Positions 8,335 through 15,792 of a stretch of DNA of 64,000 nucleotides are shown here, one piece after another. The position numbers were made by a program, and so were the translations under genes. The stretch is from a virus. Position 1 is the stretch's first letter, and every line of letters begins with the position of its first letter. The stretch lies in the IMG/VR virus record IMGVR_UViG_3300037294_000405, positions 1 to 64,000 of that record. One strand, written 5' to 3'. The notes under the pieces are model-generated. The model searched no databases. It had not been told where the DNA came from and saw nothing but the letters and a program-made list of their open reading frames with translations.

Positions 8335-9507
8335 ATGGCAGATAAAAAATCTATAATTGAAGAAGCACTATTGGATATCAAAAATATTCAAAACGCTCTT
8401 AATGCCAACACTAAAGAAATACTTCGTAGCGTTGCTAAAGAAGAAATTAATGGTGTGGTGAAAGAATCTCTAGATGAGGTTTATGAAGAAGAAGAATTGG
8501 AATTGGAACCAGCTGAAATGGGTGGTGAAGAAGAAGAATCGACAGAAGATAGCTTAGGCGACATTGAAGACTCAGAAGAGGAACCAGAAATGGGTTCTGA
8601 ATTAGGAATGGACACAGACGTGTTAGGTGGAGAAGAAATGGACATGACCGCAGCATCGGATGATGAAGTAATCGCAATTTACAAAAAATTAAGTGGCGAA
8701 GACGAAATCGAAATTGTGGGTGATGAAATCCACATGAATATCGTTGAACCAGGTGAATACGTAGTTAAACTTGATGGGGGAAAAGCAGAGGAAGAAGAAT
8801 TAGAATTAGAACCAGCTGAAATGGGTGGTGAAGATTTAGAAGGAACTGACGATGTTGAGTACGAAATTGAAATGGATGATGAGGAAGAATCAGAAATGCC
8901 AGATGACTTAGTGCCAGCTGAAGAAGAAGAAGAAGAAGAAGAAATTGAGGCAATCGAAGAAAAAATTAGCATTGGTACTGGAATGAGTCAAGGTACTCAC
9001 CGTAACAAAACAGGTGCTGGTTCTATTGGAGCCCCAGAAAACCCTAAATCTGTAAACGAATCTACAAAAGCGAAACAATTAGTTTTTGAAACAACAAAAA
9101 AATATAATAGTTTATTAACTGAAGCTACAAAACTTAAAGGGGAGAACGAAGAATTCAGAGCTGCTCTTAAAGAATTTAGAACTAAGTTAGTAGAAACTGT
9201 GGTATTTAATTCTAACCTTACATATGTAACTAAATTGTTCATGGAACATTCAACTACAAAAGGTGAAAAACAAAATATCATAAAAAGATTTGATGAAGAG
9301 GTTTCTAACCTTAAAGAATCAAAAAAACTTTACAGAACAATCGCTAACGAATTGGATACAAGAAAACCAATCAATGAATCGATTGAGAGTAAAATTATTA
9401 AAGAGGCAACTACTAGTACTTCAAAACAATTAAATGAAAGTACTGCTTATGTTGACCCTTCAACGAAAAGAATCATGGATTTGATTAACAGAGTTGAAAA
9501 AAGATAA
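8335..9507 (+). CDS. 22: Prohead scaffold/core protein (gp22-like)
   Basis: Internal scaffold around which the capsid assembles and which the protease later degrades. The 390-residue product is extremely acidic from about residue 45 to 205, rich in Glu and Asp. It contains an exact repeated block EEELELEPAEMGGE (about residues 50 and 157), which points to internal duplication. The C-terminal 150 residues switch to a basic helical region (TKKYNSLLTEATKLKGENEE onward) likely to be a coiled coil. Identity rests on position (protease-scaffold-capsid), composition and helix content; sequence conservation of gp22 proteins is low. It is probably co-transcribed with the capsid gene, which starts 38 bp later without its own late motif. 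Confidence 0.85.
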   Translation: MADKKSIIEEALLDIKNIQNALNANTKEILRSVAKEEINGVVKESLDEVYEEEELELEPAEMGGEEEESTEDSLGDIEDSEEEPEMGSELGMDTDVLGGEEMDMTAASDDEVIAIYKKLSGEDEIEIVGDEIHMNIVEPGEYVVKLDGGKAEEEELELEPAEMGGEDLEGTDDVEYEIEMDDEEESEMPDDLVPAEEEEEEEEIEAIEEKISIGTGMSQGTHRNKTGAGSIGAPENPKSVNESTKAKQLVFETTKKYNSLLTEATKLKGENEEFRAALKEFRTKLVETVVFNSNLTYVTKLFMEHSTTKGEKQNIIKRFDEEVSNLKESKKLYRTIANELDTRKPINESIESKIIKEATTSTSKQLNESTAYVDPSTKRIMDLINRVEKR

Positions 9508-9544
9508 TAACCCTAACAATAAAAAATAAAACAAAAAACAAATT

Positions 9545-11380
9545 ATGTCACATTTATTAACATCTGGACAGGTTGGTAACATCGGATTAAACCACATGAA
9601 GGCTATCCGTAAAGAAACACAATCTAAATGGGATTCATTAGGATTCCTAGACGGTCTAAAAGGACACGTTAAAGAAAATATTGCTCAGTTATATGAAAAC
9701 CAAGCGTCTACATTATTAACTGAAGGTACTACTACACAATCTTCTGGTTCTTTCGAAACAGTTGTATTCCCAATTGTACGTAGAGTATTCTCTAAATTAT
9801 TAGCTAACGACATCGTGTCTGTACAAGCTATGAACATGCCAATCGGTAAATTATTTTACTTCGTACCACAAACTTCATCTCGTGTAGATGCTGCTGGTGT
9901 TGCTGGTGATAATTATGCTGCTAACGGTAGTAATGGTGCTTATGGTACTGCTTTCTCTGCTCATACAGCAATGAACGGTGGTGTTCCATCTTGTATCGAC
10001 CAATCTAACTGTGCAGTTACTCAATTCATCGGAAAAAACTTATACGATGCATTCTATAACGATGGTTTATTTGATAACTCAAAAGGTACTTTAACAATTG
10101 TTGCTGGTGCTAACCAAGTTTACACTATGGGTGTTGACGGTGCTTTCGCTGTGGCTGGTCCTAGTGCTACTTTACCAACTGCAACTGATGGTTCATTAAG
10201 AGGTATCATTGTTGGTATTTCTGGTTTCTCAGCTGGTTTAACAACTAACGGTAGAGAAGTAATGACAGGTGCTGATGGTAACCAAATGGATACTGAATCT
10301 TTCTTAGCTTCATTACACGTATTGTCTACTAACGCTATCTTAGATAGAGACGCAAACACAATTATTGCTGCTGGTAAAGAAGTTCCTTTCCGTCTTGTTA
10401 CTCAACAATATGGTAAAGGTATCGTATCTGGTTCTAACGCATTAACTGATGGAACTGGTGTATGTTACTTAGAATTAGACTTACGTCACCCTGTAGGAAC
10501 AACTGCTGCTGGAACTGCTGCTGCTGCTGGAACTGCAACTTATGATGGTTACGTTGGTGCTTCTGCATCTACTGTATCTGCATTTACTTTCACATCTGCA
10601 TGGGCAAGATACGCAACATTAGAACTTGAAACTGAAATGGGAGAAGTATCTTTCAGATTAGACGAAGTTGTTGTTGCTGTTGAAGAAAGAAAATTACGTG
10701 CTACTTGGTCTCCAGAGCTTGCTCAAGACGTTAGTGCATTCCACAACATTGATGCTGAAGCTGAATTAACAGCTATGTTATCAGAACAAGTTGCTGCTGA
10801 GATTGACCGTGAAATCCTTAGAGATATCCGTAAAGCTGCTGCATGGCAATTACGTTGGGACTACAACGGATGGAGAAGAGCTTCTTCAGCTGCTAGCCCA
10901 TACACACAAAAAGACTGGAACCAAACTTTAATCACTAGATTAAACCAAGTTTCTGCTCAAATCCACAAATCTACTCTTAGAGGTGGTGCTAACTTTATCG
11001 TAGTTTCTTCTGAAATCTCTGCTATCTTTGATGATTTAGAATACTTCCACGTAAGTGATGCTAACCCAGAGCAAGACCAATATAACATGGGTATCGAAAG
11101 AATCGGTTCATTATCTGGACGTTTCCAAGTATACAGAGACCCTTATGCACCAGCTTACTCAGTAATCATTGGTCACAAAGGTAAATCTTTACTTGATACT
11201 GGTTATATCTACGCTCCATACGTACCATTACAATTAACTCCAACGATGTACAACCCGTTCAACTTTGCGCCAGTTAAAGGTATCATGACACGTTACGCTA
11301 AGAAGGTTGTGAACAACCGTTTTTACGGTCACGTAAGAGTTGATGGTGTTCCAACATTTGATGTAAACGAATTAAGATAA
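9545..11380 (+). CDS. 23: Major capsid protein (gp23-like)
   Basis: HK97-fold shell protein, 611 residues (T4 gp23 is 521). The N-terminus has the T4-family pattern: a short delta region with ENIAQLYENQASTLLTE, then SSGSFETVVFPIVRRVFSKL and VQAMNMPIGKLFYF. The prohead protease probably cleaves after Glu60 (LLTE|GTTT), by analogy with T4 gp21 specificity for x-x-Glu sites. A Gly/Ala/Thr-rich stretch around residues 120-350 is longer than in T4 and may be a surface insertion. The C-terminal half ELTAMLSEQVAAEIDREILRD, YNMGIERIGSL and PFNFAPVKGIMTRYAKK is typical of the family. A strong hairpin terminator follows. Confidence 0.96.
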   Translation: MSHLLTSGQVGNIGLNHMKAIRKETQSKWDSLGFLDGLKGHVKENIAQLYENQASTLLTEGTTTQSSGSFETVVFPIVRRVFSKLLANDIVSVQAMNMPIGKLFYFVPQTSSRVDAAGVAGDNYAANGSNGAYGTAFSAHTAMNGGVPSCIDQSNCAVTQFIGKNLYDAFYNDGLFDNSKGTLTIVAGANQVYTMGVDGAFAVAGPSATLPTATDGSLRGIIVGISGFSAGLTTNGREVMTGADGNQMDTESFLASLHVLSTNAILDRDANTIIAAGKEVPFRLVTQQYGKGIVSGSNALTDGTGVCYLELDLRHPVGTTAAGTAAAAGTATYDGYVGASASTVSAFTFTSAWARYATLELETEMGEVSFRLDEVVVAVEERKLRATWSPELAQDVSAFHNIDAEAELTAMLSEQVAAEIDREILRDIRKAAAWQLRWDYNGWRRASSAASPYTQKDWNQTLITRLNQVSAQIHKSTLRGGANFIVVSSEISAIFDDLEYFHVSDANPEQDQYNMGIERIGSLSGRFQVYRDPYAPAYSVIIGHKGKSLLDTGYIYAPYVPLQLTPTMYNPFNFAPVKGIMTRYAKKVVNNRFYGHVRVDGVPTFDVNELR

Positions 11381-11400
11381 TCATAATCTTATATAAACTT

Positions 11401-11432
11401 AAAAGGCTCCATATTTCTATGGAGCCTTTTTT
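11401..11432 (+). terminator. Terminator after the capsid gene (works in both directions)
   Basis: Perfect 13-bp stem AAAAGGCTCCATA / TATGGAGCCTTTT with loop TTTC and flanking A and T runs. The symmetry lets it terminate the capsid gene (+) and the convergent HTH gene (-). Confidence 0.9.
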
Positions 11433-11442
11433 GCTTTATATA

Positions 11443-11676
11443 TTAATCGTTATTTGGTGTGTTGCGTAAAAAATATCTACTATATTTTATAGTATCACCA
11501 AATCTATTAACACCATGTTCTAATACTGATGTAATATCATACCCTTCTTTTTTTAGCGTATGTATAGTAGCAGCTAATCTAGTGTTACCTAGTTCGTTTA
11601 TAGCATACCAAGGTGTTACACCTCTTGGGTTTTTTAACGCAGTTAGAACTCTTTCTTTTTGTGTTGTAGACGACAT
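11443..11676 (-). CDS. Small helix-turn-helix DNA-binding protein, 77 aa
   Basis: Likely transcription regulator. The product has a winged-helix-like HTH core: KERVLTALKNPRGVTPWYAI, then ELGNTRLAATIHTLKKEGYD, the pattern (first helix, turn, recognition helix rich in Arg/Leu/Ala) of phage HTH_39-type domains. The C-terminal basic tail RFGDTIKYSRYFLR could form the wing. The opposite-strand frame at 11459-11689 is rejected. A perfect host-type promoter lies just upstream on the minus strand, so this gene is probably expressed early. Its promoter abuts the late motif of the divergent nuclease gene. Confidence 0.8.
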   Translation of the reverse strand: MSSTTQKERVLTALKNPRGVTPWYAINELGNTRLAATIHTLKKEGYDITSVLEHGVNRFGDTIKYSRYFLRNTPNND

Positions 11677-11697
11677 AATTTATTTTTAGTTATGGAA

Positions 11698-11728
11698 CAA
11701 AGGTACAAATTTTTTTATCGAAAAACAA
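11698..11728 (-). promoter_or_regulatory. Host-type early promoter for the HTH gene
   Basis: On the minus strand: TTG (complement of 11726-11728), exactly 20 nt, TACCTTTG (complement of 11698-11705). It lies 22 nt before the ATG. Confidence 0.8.
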
Positions 11729-11743
11729 ATATTTATAATAAAA
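11729..11743 (+). promoter_or_regulatory. Late promoter motif, consensus copy
   Basis: Exact ATATTTATAATAAAA ending 4 bp before the nuclease ATG, so the transcript would be nearly leaderless. It directly abuts the -33 element of the opposing early promoter. Confidence 0.7.
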
Positions 11744-11747
11744 AGTC

Positions 11748-12392
11748 ATGAAAAAAATTTTATTATTAGCCACAACACTAATTCCTTTAATGTTAGTAGC
11801 ACAAACAATTATAACAGACAATAAATTAACCATCCCACATGGTGATATTACTTTGTATCTAACAAAAGACACATGTGCTTTAGCCTCTAAACATGTAATA
11901 ACTTATTCTGAGTTTTTAAAATTAGATAAAGAACGAGACAATAGATGGTTTCAAGATACCTACAAAGGAAAATACACAAAAGATTCTTATTTAAGAACTG
12001 GTTATGATATTGGACACTTAACACCGTCACATATTACTTCTTATGATAACGACTTAAGCCATAGGTCTTTTAGCTTATTTAATGCAGCGCCACAACTAGC
12101 GGCTTTTAATAGAGGCAAATGGGCCCAAATGGAACGTTCTGTTGAAGATTCTATAGCCAAGTATAAGAAAGACGCAATTATCGTCACAGGAGTCATATAT
12201 GACGGTAAAAAGACTACGTACATGGGTAAATCAAAAATACCAATTCCTATATCATTCTTTAAAGTCGTTTATATTGATGAAAAAGTATTCTGTTGGTTTG
12301 GTTCTAATATAAATGGATTAATAATCAAAACTACCGTAAAAGAATTAAATGAGATATTCAAATTAAATAAAATGACACTTAAAATATATTAA
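11748..12392 (+). CDS. Secreted DNA/RNA non-specific endonuclease (NucA/EndoG family)
   Basis: Metal-dependent nuclease of the beta-beta-alpha-metal (DNA/RNA non-specific endonuclease) family. Residues 1-19 form a classical signal peptide (MKKILLLATTLIPLMLVAQ), so the protein is exported to the periplasm or medium. The active-site motif normally written DRGH appears as YDIGHLTPS: the His is kept but the Arg is replaced by Ile. The metal-binding segment FSLFNAAPQLAAFNRGKWAQ keeps the conserved Asn, Trp and following Glu. At 214 residues it is close to the minimal catalytic domain. Possible roles are degrading released host DNA, excluding competing phage DNA, or scavenging nucleotides; none is shown by the sequence. 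It has its own late promoter and terminator. Confidence 0.88.
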   Translation: MKKILLLATTLIPLMLVAQTIITDNKLTIPHGDITLYLTKDTCALASKHVITYSEFLKLDKERDNRWFQDTYKGKYTKDSYLRTGYDIGHLTPSHITSYDNDLSHRSFSLFNAAPQLAAFNRGKWAQMERSVEDSIAKYKKDAIIVTGVIYDGKKTTYMGKSKIPIPISFFKVVYIDEKVFCWFGSNINGLIIKTTVKELNEIFKLNKMTLKIY

Positions 12393-12394
12393 AT

Positions 12395-12426
12395 AAAAAA
12401 AGCCTAGAATTACCTAGGCTTTTTTT
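12395..12426 (+). terminator. Terminator after the nuclease gene
   Basis: A run followed by AGCCTAG-AATTAC-CTAGGCT and a T run; the A/T flanks extend the stem to 13 bp and allow bidirectional use. It would originally have been shared with the minus-strand gene whose 3' remnant lies at 12451-12492. Confidence 0.88.
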
Positions 12427-12450
12427 ATTACGTTAACTCTTATATTTTAT

Positions 12451-12492
12451 TTAAGCTTTTGTACCACAGCTAGAACAGAACATAAGTCTTTT
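12451..12492 (-). pseudogene. Remnant 3' end of the zinc-ribbon gene (13 codons plus stop)
   Basis: Read on the minus strand this encodes KRLMFCSSCGTKA and a TAA stop. It aligns with KGHKFCSQCAKKV-stop at the end of the intact gene at 13309, keeping the second CxxC knuckle and the stop position. An in-frame stop directly upstream shows it is only a stub. It sits next to the nuclease terminator, the expected original neighbour, and is cut off from its gene by the LAGLIDADG endonuclease. Confidence 0.75.
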
Positions 12493-12505
12493 TTAAAATA
12501 TCATG

Positions 12506-12520
12506 ATATTTATAATAAAA
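12506..12520 (+). promoter_or_regulatory. Late promoter motif, consensus copy
   Basis: Exact ATATTTATAATAAAA 6 bp before the ATG at 12527. It also shows that an upstream in-frame ATG at 12503 is not the start, since it lies before the motif. Confidence 0.7.
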
Positions 12521-12526
12521 CAAAAT

Positions 12527-13312
12527 ATGAAATACCAATATAATTTAACAGCTTTTGAAAAAATAAATGAAGATTCAGCCTATTTCTTAGGTTTACTATA
12601 TGCTGATGGTAATCTAAGTGATAAAGGTCGTATTACGTTAAACCAATCAATTAAAGATATTGATATTGTAGAAAAATTTAAAACATTTTTAGGGACAAAT
12701 AAACCAATTAGAGTAGTTGAAGTAACTAATTCAGTCTCATTTAGTTTTCAAAATAAAATGATAACAAAACAATTAATAAATCTTGGGTTGGAGCCTAGAA
12801 AATCATTAACACTTAAATTTCCAATGTTCATAAAAAAAATTTATTTAAAAGATTTTATTCGAGGATATTTTGATGGTGATGGTTGTGTTTCTTTAACTAA
12901 AAACAAAACAACTTCTAACCTTAGAATACATTTAGTTGGAACTTATGATATGTTATTTAATATAAAAAAATATTTAACAGATGTATTATCAATTAATGAT
13001 AGAAAAATAAATCAAATAACGATTGGTAAAAATACTTTTCAATTAGAAATAACAAAAAAACTTGATGTTCAAAACATTAAAGATTTATTGTATAATAATT
13101 CAAAATATTTTTTATCTCGTAAAAGAAATATTTTTTTTACAAATATTAATAATAACAATGAAGATTGTTCATTAAGTTCGAAATATAAAAATATTTGTTA
13201 TAGAGAAAAAAGAAAAAGATGGAGAGCGACTTATTATCTTAATAATATTAGAAAAGAAAAAAGCTTCAAACATGAAATTGAAGCTTTTAATTTTCTTGAA
13301 TCTTTAGACTAA
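12527..13312 (+). CDS. Free-standing LAGLIDADG homing endonuclease
   Basis: Two LAGLIDADG motifs are visible: AYFLGLLYADGNL (residues about 15-27) and DFIRGYFDGDGCV (about 110-122), each ending in the metal-binding acid, so it is a single-chain, pseudo-dimeric enzyme. The C-terminal 40 residues (YKNICYREKRKRWRATYYLN onward) resemble an AP2-like DNA-binding tail often fused to phage homing enzymes. No splicing blocks are present, so it is not an intein. The start is set by the late motif just upstream. Its stop overlaps the stop of the convergent zinc-ribbon gene by a few bases, and a diverged stub of that gene's 3' end lies on its other side. Confidence 0.9.
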   Translation: MKYQYNLTAFEKINEDSAYFLGLLYADGNLSDKGRITLNQSIKDIDIVEKFKTFLGTNKPIRVVEVTNSVSFSFQNKMITKQLINLGLEPRKSLTLKFPMFIKKIYLKDFIRGYFDGDGCVSLTKNKTTSNLRIHLVGTYDMLFNIKKYLTDVLSINDRKINQITIGKNTFQLEITKKLDVQNIKDLLYNNSKYFLSRKRNIFFTNINNNNEDCSLSSKYKNICYREKRKRWRATYYLNNIRKEKSFKHEIEAFNFLESLD

Positions 13313-14217
13313 ACTTTTTTAGCACACTGACTACAGAATTTATGTCCTTTACCTAATTTGGCACCACAGTTTGTACAGTAAACCTTTACGTTTAAATCTT
13401 CGACTGTGTTTATTTTTTGTGATACTGGAAGAAGTTTATATTCTACCACATGGAAAGCAAAGTATTCAAAATCTTTGTTTACCGTTTTAAATTTTTGGTC
13501 AGAACCAGAACCTTGTTCAACTCTGCCCGTTTCAATTGTTTTTGTTGAACGAGTAATACTAGATAATGTATTTAACTTACTTTTTTTGACAGGTTCAGTT
13601 CTTTGTGTGTAAGTTACATCACCTAGACCTAACGAATCCATCGTGGCAATACTTGAACTATAAAGAGCTGTTGACCCTATAGAATTACTACTTGATGAAG
13701 TAAAAGTATTTGTACAACCAACATTAGTACTTGTAGTGCCGTGAATATAACCACCAGTGTTAGTAATCCATGTTGGCCCACCGAATGAACCGCTTGTAGC
13801 GCTACCTCCTTGTAGTGTTAGTATACCACCATAGTATTGTGGTGCTCTTTCCTTAAAAAATTCTACCTTAACGTCACCATTGTTTTCTATGGCTTTTTTT
13901 ACTTCGCTAGTGTTTGATACTTCGTAAGTATCAAATAAGAATTTTTTACCCACGTCTAAGTAACGGTCTAAGAATATTCTTTCACCAGGATTTAACACCA
14001 ACCCACCTTGAGATAAGGCTTTGTTATTTAATGTGATTTTTGCCAACACAACTTCTTTTGTTGGGTTAAAGATTTCAATTTGGAACTCTTGTCCGCTTTG
14101 AAGATAATAAGATGGCATTTCACCTTTTGTGTTGTAGACTTTTATTCTACTTTTGTTTACAGCAATGTTTGCTGTTGGTACCGTTTGAGACGGACCACTA
14201 ATCATTTGTTTTTTCAT
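13309..14217 (-). CDS. Zinc-ribbon protein of unknown function, 302 aa, probable virion component
   Basis: The N-terminal part has a beta-rich domain with GQEFQIEIFNPT and LNPGERIFLDRYLD, a pattern I associate with conserved structural proteins of large phages but cannot name. A Ser/Thr/Gly-rich central linker (residues about 130-200) follows, then a C-terminal zinc ribbon with CTNCG and, 15 residues on, FCSQC. The last 13 codons are the copy that adjoins the homing endonuclease; the displaced older copy is at 12451-12492. A leader of about 100 nt containing palindromes separates the start from a late-type motif. A structural or decoration role is an inference from domain style and location. 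Confidence 0.75.
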   Translation of the reverse strand: MKKQMISGPSQTVPTANIAVNKSRIKVYNTKGEMPSYYLQSGQEFQIEIFNPTKEVVLAKITLNNKALSQGGLVLNPGERIFLDRYLDVGKKFLFDTYEVSNTSEVKKAIENNGDVKVEFFKERAPQYYGGILTLQGGSATSGSFGGPTWITNTGGYIHGTTSTNVGCTNTFTSSSSNSIGSTALYSSSIATMDSLGLGDVTYTQRTEPVKKSKLNTLSSITRSTKTIETGRVEQGSGSDQKFKTVNKDFEYFAFHVVEYKLLPVSQKINTVEDLNVKVYCTNCGAKLGKGHKFCSQCAKKV

Positions 14218-14260
14218 TTTTTTAACTTTTAATAGTTGTTATTATCGTACCAATTTCTTT

Positions 14261-14293
14261 GTTGCCTTAACAACTCTAAAGTCAAATTTGACT
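14261..14293 (-). promoter_or_regulatory. Structured leader of the zinc-ribbon gene
   Basis: Two inverted repeats lie between promoter motif and start codon: the perfect 14-bp palindrome AGTCAAATTTGACT (14280-14293) and a hairpin GTTG-CCTTAA-CAAC (14261-14274). They could be an operator or an mRNA structure; no other gene in the window has this arrangement. Confidence 0.4.
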
Positions 14294-14316
14294 CGAAACC
14301 GATAACGTGAGTTAAC

Positions 14317-14330
14317 GTAAATATAAATAT
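14317..14330 (-). promoter_or_regulatory. Late-type promoter motif
   Basis: On the minus strand ATATTTATATTTAC, a variant of the late motif, about 100 nt upstream of the zinc-ribbon gene. Confidence 0.45.
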
Positions 14331-14357
14331 ACTAAAATAATTTTTTTTGTCAAGCTT

Positions 14358-15761
14358 TTATTGAGAATTTCTAAGGTCAACTTGATTGACAATCTCAAAT
14401 TTAATATTTTCTTTAATCGTAGTTACTTCTAGGTTGGATGTAACTTTCATATCTAAATAATAAACATTAGGTATAAGACTACTAGTATCTATCAAAAAAT
14501 AATAATTATTAGGTGTCGCTTCAACTGGTTGAAAATCTATTACGGTTAATTCAGCTGAACCTTCTTTAACGTATAATCTATATTCTAAATCACTTATTTT
14601 TTGATTTTGTTCGACAGTATAAGGTATTCTAGCAGAAACCAAAATTTTTCTTATATCACCACGTTTTATTTTTTCATTATGTTTAATACCAGAAACAGTC
14701 AACCCAACTTTTTTGGGTAGATAATCAGTGTTACCAATGTTATAATATCCTAAAGAGTCTTTTACAACAAAATCCAATGAGATATCTGGTCTAGCGACAC
14801 CATCAATATATATATTAGACCAAATATCAGTATACATGGTTTCTATATTTTCAGTAGTGGTTGGTACCAATAAATCTATTGAGTAAACTCCTTTGGTCAC
14901 ATGATTTACTTCATTACCCGAAAAACCAGAAAATAAAACATCATTATCGTATATATCTACTGTTGGATTGAAATCTAAGTTATGTGGGTTACCAGCTAAA
15001 TTTACATATAAAAATAGTTTGTTGTTTTTATCCAAATAAAAATCATTCCTATCATCTTTAATATGATTAGAATAAGTTGTTTCGATAAATGGTTCGTAGA
15101 ACGTTTGAGTATTATTTGTGAAGAAACCAACATATTGTAATTCGGTAGTATTTATTATTTCGTAAGCTCTAGAATATGCTATACCTAACCCATAATTAGT
15201 GTTGCCAGTTAATACTCCGTTAACAAAATCACTTACATCCATTTCAATATTTTCGTTTCCTTTATCAAAATGTTGTGTAGAAACAGTAATACCAGAAGGT
15301 GAACCAGAATAAACCCCAGCCCCATTAGCCCATTCAACACCTGTTCGTGCATTCACCCAGTTTGAAACACCATTGTTAAACGATGTATCACCGTTAGTTA
15401 ATATGGGTATCTCATAATCGTAACCAACACCATTATCCCATGGTTGATTAATTTTGAAAGCGATTAAATCAAAAGATGCTGTTCTATCTTTTGAACCCAT
15501 ATTTTTGTTTAATAATTCTTTATCAAATGAACCAGTGTTGGTCATTCTAAGGGTATGTTTTAATTTTGTTAAATCCGTAAATGTATCACCAGTATACAAT
15601 TCTTTAATTCGAGTTTCATCGAAATATAATAAAAATCTACTATATTGTTGTTGACTACCAGTGCCACCATAGAATAGTTCAGTTACTGGGTTTAACCCAG
15701 TGTTAACATTAGCGTTGCTGACGATAGTGTTGCTCTTATCAAAGTATGTTCGTATTACCAT
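14358..15761 (-). CDS. Probable virion structural protein, 467 aa
   Basis: Not assigned to a named T4 protein. The N-terminal half reads like a DNRLRE-type beta-sandwich (FDKSNTIVSNANVNTG, then SRFLLYFDETRIKEL and later PWDNGVGYDYEIP). The C-terminal half is made of Ig-like beta segments (GLTVSGIKHNEKIKRGDIRK, EYRLYVKEGSAELTV). There is no signal peptide or transmembrane helix. It is the first gene after a late-type motif and lies next to the gp5-like hub gene, so a baseplate or tail-surface role is likely. Confidence 0.75.
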   Translation of the reverse strand: MVIRTYFDKSNTIVSNANVNTGLNPVTELFYGGTGSQQQYSRFLLYFDETRIKELYTGDTFTDLTKLKHTLRMTNTGSFDKELLNKNMGSKDRTASFDLIAFKINQPWDNGVGYDYEIPILTNGDTSFNNGVSNWVNARTGVEWANGAGVYSGSPSGITVSTQHFDKGNENIEMDVSDFVNGVLTGNTNYGLGIAYSRAYEIINTTELQYVGFFTNNTQTFYEPFIETTYSNHIKDDRNDFYLDKNNKLFLYVNLAGNPHNLDFNPTVDIYDNDVLFSGFSGNEVNHVTKGVYSIDLLVPTTTENIETMYTDIWSNIYIDGVARPDISLDFVVKDSLGYYNIGNTDYLPKKVGLTVSGIKHNEKIKRGDIRKILVSARIPYTVEQNQKISDLEYRLYVKEGSAELTVIDFQPVEATPNNYYFLIDTSSLIPNVYYLDMKVTSNLEVTTIKENIKFEIVNQVDLRNSQ

Positions 15762-15767
15762 TTTATC

Positions 15768-15783
15768 TTTTATTAATAAATAT
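15768..15783 (-). promoter_or_regulatory. Late-type promoter motif
   Basis: On the minus strand ATATTTATTAATAAAA, 6 bp before the ATG of the structural gene ending at 14358. Confidence 0.6.
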
Positions 15784-15792
15784 CTAAGAAGA

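Noticed and set aside
8447-8972. Several Ser/Leu-rich minus-strand frames
   Set aside because: They are antisense to the Glu-rich scaffold codons (GAA gives TTC/TCT/CTT), which creates open frames by composition.
11459-11689. 76-residue frame on the plus strand opposite the HTH gene
   Set aside because: The minus-strand frame encodes a recognisable HTH domain and has a perfect promoter; the plus frame has no start context and lies behind the capsid terminator.
12503-12526. Upstream ATG for the LAGLIDADG gene
   Set aside because: The late promoter motif at 12506-12520 lies downstream of this ATG, so it would not be on the transcript.
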